This document shows, one piece after another, positions 1 to 6,299 of a DNA stretch of 6,416 bases. Origin of the DNA: a bacterium (lineage in GTDB: Bacteria; Pseudomonadota; Gammaproteobacteria; Burkholderiales; Thiobacteraceae). The notes under the pieces were generated by a model that was not told the DNA's origin, did no database searches, and saw only the letters and a program-made list of their open reading frames with translations. Each line of letters opens with the position of its first letter. Position 1 is the first letter of the stretch. The DNA lies in assembly GCA_027438535.1 (NCBI GenBank), contig DAIAMA010000080.1, positions 1 through 6,416 of the forward strand, in the 5' to 3' direction. The translations under genes were made by a program, and so were the position numbers.

Positions 1-222
1 GATGTTGTTCGCGAGCAGTTGGCGTAGAAAATCGCGCGCCGGCGGGCCTTCGATATCGACTGCAAGCATATGCGATACATCGAACATGCCGGCGTCGCGC
101 CGCACTTGATGATGTTCCTCGATCTGCGATCCGTAATGCAAAGGCATATCCCAGCCGGAAAAATCCACCATCTTGGCGCCCAAGGCGCGGTGCGCGGCAT
201 TCAATGCGGTTTGTTTGAGCAT
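1..222 (-). CDS. gcvT: Aminomethyltransferase (glycine cleavage system T protein), N-terminal part
   Basis: GcvT transfers the methylene group released from the aminomethyl-lipoyl H protein to tetrahydrofolate, making 5,10-methylene-THF and ammonia in cytosolic glycine cleavage. The 74 visible codons start [19 protein letters not shown] and continue with [18 protein letters not shown] and [10 protein letters not shown], which are the conserved N-terminal blocks of GcvT. The family is usually about 360-370 residues, so roughly four fifths lies beyond the left edge. The ATG at 222 is chosen because GGGAG (227-231 on this strand) precedes it by four bases and it aligns with the usual GcvT start. 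A tandem glycine riboswitch lies in its leader, which independently supports the assignment and indicates control by glycine. No stop or frameshift is seen in the visible part. Confidence 0.96.
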   Translation of the reverse strand, partial: MLKQTALNAAHRALGAKMVDFSGWDMPLHYGSQIEEHHQVRRDAGMFDVSHMLAVDIEGPPARDFLRQLLANNI

Positions 223-332
223 GCGGCTCCCAAAATAGTGAAATGGCTAAAGTAGCGAGGCTAGGCAGGAGCAAGAGACGAAAGCGTTTCTTCTTCTAAT
301 GTAATAGGCTGCTTTTCTGCCGCGCCACGCTT
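223..332 (-). promoter_or_regulatory. Leader between glycine riboswitch and gcvT, with a possible SD-masking pairing
   Basis: This stretch of 110 bases is the expression platform of the riboswitch. I see no stem followed by a U-run, so a transcription terminator is not evident. The Shine-Dalgarno sequence GGGAGC (226-231) can pair with GCUCCU (267-272) over six pairs, one of them G-U, across a loop of about 35 bases. That would allow control at translation initiation. The pairing is found by eye and is modest, so the mechanism is inference. Confidence 0.35.
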
Positions 333-532
333 CACCCCTCTGTCCGGGTACCTGAGAGATTGCGGGAGGAACCCCGCGTGCCCCTTCGGTGGGCGGGCCA
401 CGCCGCCGCTCTCCAGAGTGCCGGGGGCCTCCGTATGTGATCGAACCGGAGACGCCATTCACACGGTTCATTTGCCTGAGCGGTTATGGGTTATACGCCT
501 TCGGCGGTGCTTAAGCACGCTCTCCCGTGTGA
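333..532 (-). ncRNA. Tandem glycine riboswitch (two aptamers)
   Basis: Cis-acting RNA that binds glycine and controls glycine-cleavage genes. Aptamer 1 spans about 459-532. Its P1 stem is a perfect 8-bp pairing of TCACACGG (525-532) with CCGTGTGA (459-466). It carries GGGAGAG, a GUGC/GCAC hairpin, the core CCGAAGG (498-504) and the 3' signature GCUCAGGCAAAUGAACC. Aptamer 2 spans about 333-420 with CUCUGGAGAG, CACCGAAGGGGCA (core at 383-389) and UCUCAGGUACCCGGACAGAGGGG. These are the conserved blocks of the known glycine aptamer family, and the order and the gcvT downstream match the usual arrangement. The interaptamer segment (about 421-458) is longer than in the compact Vibrio cholerae-type element. 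Outer boundaries are set from P1 pairing and are good to a few bases. Confidence 0.95.
427..453 (-). other. Hairpin in the linker between the two glycine aptamers
   Basis: On the transcribed strand GUCUCCG (447-453) pairs with CGGAGGC (427-433). This gives seven pairs, one of them U-G, closing a 13-base loop. The hairpin fills most of the roughly 38-base spacer between aptamer 1 and aptamer 2. Tandem glycine riboswitches usually have a short linker that joins with the 5' leader in a kink-turn, so an independently folded linker is unusual. Pairing is seen directly; any role is inference. Confidence 0.55.
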
Positions 533-549
533 CTTCGCGGCAGATCGGA

Positions 550-578
550 ACTATACCGGAGGCGCGAAAAAGCGACAA
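550..578 (-). promoter_or_regulatory. Sigma70-type promoter for the riboswitch-gcvT transcript
   Basis: A -10 box TATAGT (550-555) and a -35 box TTGTCG (573-578) are separated by exactly 17 bases. They match the sigma70 consensus at five of six and four of six positions. Transcription would start near 541-544, about ten bases before the P1 stem of aptamer 1, which is where a riboswitch promoter should be. It lies just downstream of the actP terminator, so gcvT appears to be an independent transcription unit. Confidence 0.75.
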
Positions 579-599
579 GCAAGCGCATCCGCGTGGGGC

Positions 600-631
600 A
601 AAAAAACGCCCCCGATCACGGATCGGGGGCG
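600..631 (-). terminator. Rho-independent terminator of the yjcH-actP operon
   Basis: On the minus strand the 11-base arm CGCCCCCGATC (621-631) pairs perfectly with GATCGGGGGCG (607-617) around a 3-base loop, followed by seven T (600-606). It starts 24 bases after the actP stop codon. On the plus strand there is no T-run, so it acts in the actP direction only. Confidence 0.93.
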
Positions 632-655
632 CGCCATCGTCATGCCATTGCCGCG

Positions 656-2701
656 TCAATGCGCGGCGGCAGCCTCGGCATGGATGCCGGTGTTTTGGCG
701 CACATACAATTCCTCCCACATCGCTTCCGAGCGCTTGTCGCGGAATAGCAGCGAGCCCAGTACCACGCATAGGAAGCCCAGTGGGATCGAAATCAATCCG
801 GGATTCCTCAACAGGAAAAAGGGCTTGTCCAATCCCACCATGCTCACTTTCTCGGCTTCGGCTTTAGCGTAAGTGTCTTGCGCTTTTTTAATGTCTTGCT
901 CAAGCTTGGCGATATCGCCCTCGGCCTTGGTCTTTTCCGCCGCATCGCTGATCGCCGGCAAGCGCTCTTTCAGCTTAGCCAGCTTTTCCAGCGCACCCGG
1001 CTTTGCGGGCTTCTCGGCCGTTGCATGCTTGGCCGGCTCGGACTTCTTACACACCGCGAACAGCTCGCAGATGAAGCCCTCGCCCACTTGTGCCGCTTGC
1101 GCGGGCTTGGCCGCTTGCGCCGGCTCACCTTCCAGCACTTTCTGGGCTTCTTTCGCCACTTGCCGCGGATAAGTCATGTTGGGCGAGACCATCACCAGGG
1201 CAATGGCGGAAATCGCGCCGACCAGCATGCCCAGCATAACGCCATAAGTGTTGGTGCGTTTCCAATATAACGTAAGAAATACCGCCGGCAAATTACTCGA
1301 TGCCGCCACCGCAAACGCCAGTGCCACCAACTGCGCGACATTCTGCCCCTTGGCCGCGATACCCACCAAAATAGCCAGCGTGCCGACGATGAGCGACGCC
1401 ACGCGAGCCGCGATCACTTGCTCTTTCGGCGTGGCATGGTCGCCCCGAATCACCCCGACGTAGATATCGTGCGCCATGGCGGACGCCGCCGCCAGCACCA
1501 AGCCCGAGACGACCGCCACGATGGTGGCAAAAGCCACCGCCGCGACAAAGGCCAGGAATAAATTGCCCAGCATGGAATCCGCGCCGCCCCCGACGTATTG
1601 CGCCAACAACGGGCCGGCCATATTGCCGCCCTTATCGACGGCGGTAATATTCGCCGCGCCCACATTCATCGCCGCGCCCATGCCTAGGAACAAGGTCAGC
1701 ACATAGAAACCGCCGATAATCACCATGGCCCAGATCACGGATTTGCGCGCTTCTTTCGCCGTCGGCACGGTAAAAAACCGCATCAGAATATGCGGCATGC
1801 CGGCGGTGCCGAACACCAGTGCCATACCGAGCGAAATTTGGTCGATCGGGCTTTTCAAGAACAGGCCCGGCTCCAAGAAGCGTTGACCGAGTTCCTGCGG
1901 CGACATCGTGCTTGCCGCATCGCCCAGCAGCTTGGCCACTTGCGCTTGCACCTTGGCATCGCCCACCACGGCTTGCAGGAAACCCGGTAGCGAAAAACCA
2001 TACGGCGCCCAAGTGAAGATAACCAACAAGACGGAAGCCGTGACCAGCAACACCGCTTTCACGATCTGCACCCAGGTGGTCGCCTTCATGCCGCCGAATA
2101 CCACATAGGCCAGCATCAAGACGCCGACACTGATCACCGAGACCTCATAGTCGATGCCGATCAAGGTTTTGATCAGCACGCCGCCGCCCACCATCTGCGC
2201 CGTTAAATAGAAAGTGGACACGGTGATGGTGGACAGGGCCGCGACGGTCTTCGTCTTTTTCGGGTCGTTGCGGAACGCCAGCACATCGCCCAAGGTGTAT
2301 TTGCCGATGTTGCGGCACGGTTCGGCGATCACCAGCAACACGGTGATATAAGCCACGAGCCAGCCCACGGAATACATGAAGCCATCGTAGCCGTAGAGCG
2401 AGATCAAGCCGGCGATGCCGAGGAAGGAAGCGGCGGACAGATAATCACCCGCGATCGCCCAGCCGTTTTGCAAACCCGACACCGTGCGCCCGGCCGCATA
2501 AAATTCCGACGTGGTGTGGGTATGCTTGGCCGCCCAATAGGTGATGTACATCGTGATGGCGATGATCACGCCGAATACGGCAAAGGTCATGCCCTTGAAC
2601 TTATCTTCCACCGCGCCGCCCGCCGCGAATGCGGGGTTGCTCGCCAATTCGAGCAACAGCGCGCTGCCCGCCAAAGTTGCGCCCATGATGCGTTGTTTCA
2701 T
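656..2701 (-). CDS. actP: Cation/acetate symporter ActP with an extra C-terminal loop domain
   Basis: Sodium:solute symporter family carrier for acetate and similar short monocarboxylates in the inner membrane. The 681-residue product has a signal peptide (cut probably after NPAFA, about residue 27). It then has the ActP blocks QNGWAIAGDYLSAASFLGIAG (77-97), GGMKATTWVQIVKAVLL (203-219), GTAGMPHILMRFFTV (299-313) and AFAVAASSNLPAVFLTLYW (462-480). The ATG at 2701 is chosen over an upstream in-frame start at 2776. It has GGAGG five bases before it, it begins a proper signal peptide, and the longer form would overlap yjcH by about 75 bases. E. coli ActP is about 549 residues. Most of the excess is a segment rich in Ala, Lys and Glu at about 512-619, between the last two membrane helices, plus a smaller insertion near 245-280. 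Its start lies one base after the yjcH stop, so the pair should be translationally coupled. Substrate range is inferred from family and the yjcH partner. Confidence 0.93.
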   Translation of the reverse strand: MKQRIMGATLAGSALLLELASNPAFAAGGAVEDKFKGMTFAVFGVIIAITMYITYWAAKHTHTTSEFYAAGRTVSGLQNGWAIAGDYLSAASFLGIAGLISLYGYDGFMYSVGWLVAYITVLLVIAEPCRNIGKYTLGDVLAFRNDPKKTKTVAALSTITVSTFYLTAQMVGGGVLIKTLIGIDYEVSVISVGVLMLAYVVFGGMKATTWVQIVKAVLLVTASVLLVIFTWAPYGFSLPGFLQAVVGDAKVQAQVAKLLGDAASTMSPQELGQRFLEPGLFLKSPIDQISLGMALVFGTAGMPHILMRFFTVPTAKEARKSVIWAMVIIGGFYVLTLFLGMGAAMNVGAANITAVDKGGNMAGPLLAQYVGGGADSMLGNLFLAFVAAVAFATIVAVVSGLVLAAASAMAHDIYVGVIRGDHATPKEQVIAARVASLIVGTLAILVGIAAKGQNVAQLVALAFAVAASSNLPAVFLTLYWKRTNTYGVMLGMLVGAISAIALVMVSPNMTYPRQVAKEAQKVLEGEPAQAAKPAQAAQVGEGFICELFAVCKKSEPAKHATAEKPAKPGALEKLAKLKERLPAISDAAEKTKAEGDIAKLEQDIKKAQDTYAKAEAEKVSMVGLDKPFFLLRNPGLISIPLGFLCVVLGSLLFRDKRSEAMWEELYVRQNTGIHAEAAAAH
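845..1168 (-). other. ActP insertion: Ala/Lys/Glu-rich coiled-coil-like segment with a Cys pair
   Basis: This encodes ActP residues about 512-619, which have no counterpart in E. coli ActP, where a short loop joins the same helices. It contains low-complexity repeats (PAQAAKPAQAAQ), a CELFAVC pair of cysteines (545 and 551), a second AKPAKP-type stretch, and then a heptad-like charged helix (LEKLAKLKERL, DIAKLEQDIKKAQ). If the mature protein has its N-terminus outside and 13 helices, this loop faces the periplasm, where the two cysteines could form a disulfide. Topology and disulfide are inference. Confidence 0.7.
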
Positions 2702-2702
2702 C

Positions 2703-3020
2703 TCAGCCTCCAATCCGGTGTGCGTCATTGACGAGTTCTTTTGCCATGGCGTCGAACTTGACGGCCTTACGCGCATAGATATAGGCGATCAGCCACGCAA
2801 CGACGAACTCGGACAAAGCGAACAAAATACCGATATTCACCGGGCCCCAAACTTGCATTTTGAATAAATCTTGGTAGTAAGCGGCGCCGATGGGCAGCAG
2901 AAAATAATAAAACACCGAAAAAATCATCAGCCCCCAAAGAAAACGGGTCTTTTTGCGGTGCAATGCTTGAAAGCGCGGGTCAGCGTCAATCGCCGCCCAG
3001 TTCATGGGTGATGTCGACAT
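2703..3020 (-). CDS. yjcH: DUF485 inner-membrane protein, ActP partner
   Basis: Small membrane protein of 105 residues of the DUF485/YjcH family. The family is typically about 100 residues and is encoded directly before actP in many proteobacteria; its molecular role is not established. Two membrane helices are clear, about residues 27-49 (FLWGLMIFSVFYYFLLPIGAAYY) and 58-82. They are followed by a charged tail with YARKAVKFDAMAKEL, characteristic of the family. The ATG at 3020 has a very strong Shine-Dalgarno sequence, GGAGGAGG, five bases upstream. The last two codons (GGA GGC) supply the ribosome binding site for actP. It is the first gene of a two-gene operon; acs, often next to this pair, is not present in the window. 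Confidence 0.93.
   Translation of the reverse strand: MSTSPMNWAAIDADPRFQALHRKKTRFLWGLMIFSVFYYFLLPIGAAYYQDLFKMQVWGPVNIGILFALSEFVVAWLIAYIYARKAVKFDAMAKELVNDAHRIGG
2707..2711 (-). promoter_or_regulatory. Ribosome binding site that sets the actP start
   Basis: GGAGG lies inside the last codons of yjcH, five bases before the ATG at 2701. It supports that start over the upstream in-frame one and implies translational coupling. Confidence 0.85.
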
Positions 3021-3090
3021 GCGGTCCTCCTCCGTAAATTGATAGGAAAAAATTATTTGTTTTTATTTTTAGGGACGAATTGCGTGTGAC

Positions 3091-3115
3091 GCCGCGGGAG
3101 AAAAGTCCCCGCGGC
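3091..3115 (-). other. Stem-loop at the predicted 5' end of the yjcH-actP mRNA
   Basis: GCCGCGGG (3108-3115) pairs perfectly with CCCGCGGC (3091-3098) around a nine-base loop containing CUUUUC. The promoter at 3123-3152 predicts a start near 3115-3117, so the transcript would begin with this hairpin. It is not directly followed by a U-run, so it is not an intrinsic terminator. Terminal stem-loops like this are known to protect mRNAs from 5'-dependent decay; that role here is inference. An A/U-rich stretch (about 3045-3071) separates it from the yjcH ribosome binding site. Confidence 0.6.
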
Positions 3116-3122
3116 CGCGCTG

Positions 3123-3152
3123 AGTATAGGACTGAAACGATCCTGCGGTAAA
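3123..3152 (-). promoter_or_regulatory. Sigma70-type promoter of the yjcH-actP operon
   Basis: A -10 box TATACT (3123-3128, five of six consensus) and a -35 box TTTACC (3147-3152, four of six) are separated by 18 bases. Predicted start is near 3115-3117, giving a leader of about 95 bases. Confidence 0.65.
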
Positions 3153-3159
3153 GAATTTT

Positions 3160-3179
3160 GCATTGCGATTTCACAATGC
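3160..3179. promoter_or_regulatory. Operator-like imperfect palindrome upstream of the yjcH-actP promoter
   Basis: The 20-base site (minus strand GCATTGTGAAATCGCAATGC) is an inverted repeat with GCATTG/CAATGC arms; eight of ten positions are symmetric. It sits at about -44 to -63 relative to the predicted start, a typical activator position. It holds a TGTGA half that recalls the CRP consensus, but the other half does not match. Extra TTGC/GCAA half-sites flank it. I cannot name the regulator. Confidence 0.5.
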
Positions 3180-3225
3180 GCAATCACGGCCCGGTGTGGC
3201 ATGAAATGGCTTTCGCTACGCGGCT

Positions 3226-5631
3226 TTAGGGTATCAAGGGCTCGGGCCGGTGAATACCGAATCCTTGAACGTAGTCCACGCCCAGTTCGTCGAGGCGGTG
3301 CATGATGGCTTCGCTCTCGACATACTCGGCGATCGTCTTCAACCCCATGACGCGGCCGATACGCGCAATGGCCTCGACCATGGCGAAATCCGTCGGATCA
3401 TTTATCATGTCGCGCACAAACGCACCATCGATCTTGATGCTGTCCACCGGCAAGTTCTTCAAATACGCGAACGAAGACATGCCGCTGCCAAAATCATCCA
3501 GCGAAAAATGACAGCCCATGGCGTGTAATCCCGACATCAGGCGCAACGCACGCGATAAATTGGCGATCGCGGCCGTTTCCGTGATTTCAAAACAAATCTG
3601 GCGCGGCGGCACGCCGGAATGCAGCAGCTGATCCTGGATGAAATCCCCGAAATTATCGTCCCCGAGCGATTGCCCGGAAAGATTGATGGAAACACAGGTG
3701 TCTACCGGCAGTAAGGACGGATTCGCTTTCATCCATGCCAGCAAAGTACGCACTACCCAGCGATCGATGGTCGGCATCAGATTGTAGCGTTCGGCGGCGG
3801 GAATGAACGCCATCGGCGGCACCAACTCGCCTTTTTCATCGATCATGCGCAACAAAATCTCGCGGTTCTCGGCATATTGCAGCGGGCGCAAAGGCCGGAT
3901 TTTCTGGTAATACAAACGGAAGCGATTCTCTTCGAACGCCCGGGTGATTCTATTCACCCACTCCGCTTCGCCATACAAGCGGCGAACTTCCACATCCTGC
4001 GCTTGATGCACGCATATCCGGTTGCGCCCGCGATCTTTTGCCATATAGCACGCGGTATCGGCGGCGGAAAGCAAGCTCGCGAGGCTCTCCGATTCGTGCA
4101 TGATCTCGACCAGGCCCACCGAAACGCCGATGGAAAATGTCTTCGCTTCCCAGGCAAAACGAAATTCGGCGATCTCTTGACGCAGCTTCTCCGCAATTGT
4201 TTTCCCCTGTTCCACATTGCAGCCGGGCAGGAGCAGCCCGAATTCATCTCCGCCAAGCCGCGCGAGTGTGTCCACCGCCCGAATTTTGGCTGTCAGCAAA
4301 GTGGATAGCTGCCGCAGCAACTCGTCCCCCGCCACATGGCCGCAGGTATCGTTCACCAACTTAAACTGATCCAGATCCATGAACAGCAAGACATGGTTGA
4401 TGCGCTGCGCACGCGCACTGTCCACTAGCTCTTGCAAGCGGCGTTCGAATTCATGCCGGTTTGCGAGCCCGGTCAAGGCATCGTGGCTTGCCTGCCAGGC
4501 CAACTCATTGGTGAGCGACCGTTCCATGGTGACATCGCGAAATACCACCACCACCCCGATCACTTTCTTTTCCGTATCCAGAATCGGCGATACGGTTTGT
4601 TCGATGGCATATTGCCGGCCATCGCGCGCATGGAGCAGCGGCGATTTAAGGCCGGACTCCGCAACCATACCCAACAGTAAATTGGCGGTGACGGGATACG
4701 CTGGCAGCATGGATAGATTGTCCTCATCCCTCAACCGGTAAACCTCTTCGACCATCCGGCCTTGCGCCTCGGCATTGGTCCAACCCGTCAAGCGCTCCGC
4801 GGTTGAGTTCAGGTACTCGATACGCCCCAAGGCATCGGTAGTAATTACCGCATCGCCAATCGAATGCAGCGTGACTTCCGCGCGCTCTTTTTCACGCGCC
4901 AGCGCGCGCTCGGCGCCGGCAGTACGCCGGATCACCAGCGCCGACACCAATAAACCCAGGATTAAAGCCGACCCGCCCAGCAGCCCCGTCACTCGATAGG
5001 CGCGTTGATACGCGGCATGCGCGGCGCGCACCGCCGCTTCGCTGGAACGAGCTTGATACGCCGAAAACTCGGCGAAATAAGTCTGCACCTGATTTTGTGC
5101 CGGAATCGCCCGATTCATCAACAGCGCCTTCGCTTCGGCATCGCGTCCATCTAAAGCAAAGTCCACAACCCTTTCCATCAAGCGCGTGGATTCGCGAACT
5201 TTGTCTTGGGAAGCTCGAAGCGCCGCGACTTCCTCCGGGGCGAGTGGCAGTGTTTGCAACCGACTCATCTGCCGAATGTAATCACCCGCCAATTCCCGGA
5301 AATACAGCATTAGTTGATCGCGCACGAAAGGATCGGGCGATAAGATCATTTCATGCACCGCGAGCGCACGCTCCCGCGTTATGCTGCCCAAAGCTGTCAC
5401 CAGCGCCAGCTTTTGATTATGCTCGCGCACGATCTGCTCCATGCGCCGATTGTTATTCTCCAAGGCGTACAAGCCCATCAGGCCGATCCCCGCCATCAGC
5501 AGCCAAATGAGGGCAAACGCGCCCATCAACAGGCGTACCGACCCCGATATGGCCGCGAGTCGACGTCGCGTATTTTGCAAAATTAAAAATAAGCCTTTGA
5601 ATTGCCCGCGATGCGCCGTAAATGTCTTCAT
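3226..5631 (-). CDS. Membrane-bound PAS-GGDEF-EAL c-di-GMP cyclase/phosphodiesterase
   Basis: Bifunctional-type c-di-GMP enzyme of 801 residues at the inner membrane. Order: membrane helix (34-57); periplasmic helical region resembling a four-helix-bundle MCP sensor (58-213); membrane helix (214-234); PAS (about 250-370, HSIGDAVITTDALGRIEYLN); GGDEF (about 382-542); EAL (about 560-801). The cyclase site GGDEF (460-464) and the product-inhibition RxxD (RAVD, 451-454) are intact. The EAL signature reads EIL (E591). The other phosphodiesterase residues are all present: N650, E682, D712/D713, K733, E769 and Q789, with spacing like that of Pseudomonas RocR. Both activities are therefore plausible, and which dominates cannot be read from sequence. 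The start at 5631 has AGGA eight bases upstream. An in-frame ATG at 5640 would add three residues but has its AGG directly abutting the ATG. No clear promoter or terminator flanks the gene. The signal sensed is unknown. Confidence 0.93.
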   Translation of the reverse strand: MKTFTAHRGQFKGLFLILQNTRRRLAAISGSVRLLMGAFALIWLLMAGIGLMGLYALENNNRRMEQIVREHNQKLALVTALGSITRERALAVHEMILSPDPFVRDQLMLYFRELAGDYIRQMSRLQTLPLAPEEVAALRASQDKVRESTRLMERVVDFALDGRDAEAKALLMNRAIPAQNQVQTYFAEFSAYQARSSEAAVRAAHAAYQRAYRVTGLLGGSALILGLLVSALVIRRTAGAERALAREKERAEVTLHSIGDAVITTDALGRIEYLNSTAERLTGWTNAEAQGRMVEEVYRLRDEDNLSMLPAYPVTANLLLGMVAESGLKSPLLHARDGRQYAIEQTVSPILDTEKKVIGVVVVFRDVTMERSLTNELAWQASHDALTGLANRHEFERRLQELVDSARAQRINHVLLFMDLDQFKLVNDTCGHVAGDELLRQLSTLLTAKIRAVDTLARLGGDEFGLLLPGCNVEQGKTIAEKLRQEIAEFRFAWEAKTFSIGVSVGLVEIMHESESLASLLSAADTACYMAKDRGRNRICVHQAQDVEVRRLYGEAEWVNRITRAFEENRFRLYYQKIRPLRPLQYAENREILLRMIDEKGELVPPMAFIPAAERYNLMPTIDRWVVRTLLAWMKANPSLLPVDTCVSINLSGQSLGDDNFGDFIQDQLLHSGVPPRQICFEITETAAIANLSRALRLMSGLHAMGCHFSLDDFGSGMSSFAYLKNLPVDSIKIDGAFVRDMINDPTDFAMVEAIARIGRVMGLKTIAEYVESEAIMHRLDELGVDYVQGFGIHRPEPLIP

Positions 5632-5703
5632 GGAATCCATCCTAAACGCTTGTCACAACCCGCGCCACTTACACGTATCGCACTCACACCCGCTATGCAA
5701 AAG
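5632..5703 (-). promoter_or_regulatory. Short upstream region of the GGDEF-EAL gene; no convincing promoter
   Basis: This gap between the groEL terminator and the GGDEF-EAL gene must hold the promoter if the terminator is efficient. TTGCAT near 5694-5699 could serve as a -35, but no good -10 lies at the right distance; TGTAAG and TACGTG are poor matches. It may be a weak or activator-dependent promoter, or use another sigma factor. Confidence 0.25.
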
Positions 5704-5727
5704 AAAAGCCCCGCGAGCGGGGCTTTT
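5704..5727 (-). terminator. Rho-independent terminator of groEL
   Basis: AAAAGCCCCG (5704-5713) and CGGGGCTTTT (5718-5727) form a perfect ten-base stem with a four-base loop. On the minus strand it is followed by CTTTTGC, which extends the T-rich tail. It starts 27 bases after the groEL stop. The A/T arms also give a shorter T-run on the plus strand, but no plus-strand gene needs it. Confidence 0.9.
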
Positions 5728-5753
5728 CCAAGGGCATTAAACGGCCGCAACAA

Positions 5754-6296
5754 TTACATCATGCCACCCATACCGCCCATGCCACCCATGCCACCCATAT
5801 CGCCGCCACCCATGCCACCAGCAGCTTTGTCTTCCGGCAATTCAGCCACCATGGCATCGGTAGTCAACATCAGGCCGGCGACCGAAGCCGCATTCTGCAA
5901 TGCGTAACGCGTCACTTTAGTGGGGTCGAGCACGCCCATCTCCACCATATCGCCGTACTCGCTGGTGGCGGCGTTGTAACCGTAGTTACCTTTGCCTTCC
6001 AGCACTTTGTTGACGACCACGGAAGCTTCGTCACCGCAGTTGATGACGATCTGGCGCAACGGTTCTTCCATCGCGCGCAGCACGATTTTAATGCCGGCGT
6101 CTTGGTCGTGGTTGTCGCCTTTGGTCTTGGCAACCGCAGCGCAAGCGCGCAGCAGGGCCACGCCGCCGCCGGGAACAATACCTTCTTCCACTGCGGCGCG
6201 GGTAGCGTGCAGTGCATCTTCCACGCGCGCTTTTTTCTCTTTCATTTCCATTTCGGTCGCCGCACCGACTTTAATCACGGCCACGCCGCCAGCCAA
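5754..6296 (-). CDS. groEL: Chaperonin GroEL, C-terminal part (5' end lost at a strand switch)
   Basis: Sixty-kDa chaperonin subunit that folds proteins in an ATP-driven double-ring chamber with GroES. The 181 codons here (stop included) match GroEL from the position equivalent to E. coli L372 ([15 protein letters not shown]) to the end. They cover the end of the intermediate domain and the C-terminal half of the equatorial domain. The ATPase aspartate D398 ([12 protein letters not shown]), the nucleotide-binding GGGVALLR loop and D495 ([14 protein letters not shown]) are present, and the product ends in the GGM-repeat tail ([13 protein letters not shown]). A full GroEL is about 547 residues, so two thirds is missing. 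It is not simply cut by the window edge. Homology stops at about 6296 and the same strand reaches a stop at 6336-6338, while GroEL sequence resumes on the opposite strand. The TTG at 6296 is an internal Leu codon, not a real start. Confidence 0.95.
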   Translation of the reverse strand: MAGGVAVIKVGAATEMEMKEKKARVEDALHATRAAVEEGIVPGGGVALLRACAAVAKTKGDNHDQDAGIKIVLRAMEEPLRQIVINCGDEASVVVNKVLEGKGNYGYNAATSEYGDMVEMGVLDPTKVTRYALQNAASVAGLMLTTDAMVAELPEDKAAGGMGGGDMGGMGGMGGMGGMM

Positions 6297-6299
6297 TCT
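6291..6299. other. Inverted junction inside groEL
   Basis: Minus-strand GroEL homology (L372 onward) ends at 6296 and plus-strand GroEL homology (P235 onward) begins at 6293. The bases CCAA (6293-6296) fit both sides, so up to four bases of microhomology mark the breakpoint. It could be a genuine inversion or a chimeric read or amplification product. Confidence 0.9.

Noticed and set aside
247..471. Minus-strand open frame of 74 codons over the riboswitch
   Set aside because: It runs through the conserved glycine aptamer blocks, has no recognisable protein motif, and its composition follows the RNA structure.
418..872. Plus-strand open frames across the riboswitch and the 3' end of actP
   Set aside because: They lie opposite the riboswitch and actP and cross the terminator hairpin; their products are low-complexity and unlike any family I know.
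2702..2776. Longer ActP starting at 2776
   Set aside because: It overlaps yjcH by about 75 bases, adds 25 residues ahead of a good signal peptide, and lacks the strong ribosome binding site seen at 2707-2711.
2986..3183. Minus-strand 65-codon frame over the yjcH promoter and start
   Set aside because: It covers promoter, hairpin and ribosome binding site in another frame from yjcH and has no family features.
3181..3225. Terminator after the GGDEF-EAL gene
   Set aside because: Only short G/C pairings such as CGC-GTA-GCG are found and no T-run follows, so I do not call one.
3848..3862. EAL motif reads EIL, suggesting a degenerate phosphodiesterase
   Set aside because: The metal-binding Glu is kept and all other catalytic positions are present with the right spacing; the middle residue varies in active enzymes.
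5757..5818. Short tandem repeats of the catgccaccc type
   Set aside because: They are the codons of the normal GroEL GGM tail, not a CRISPR array or a separate repeat element.
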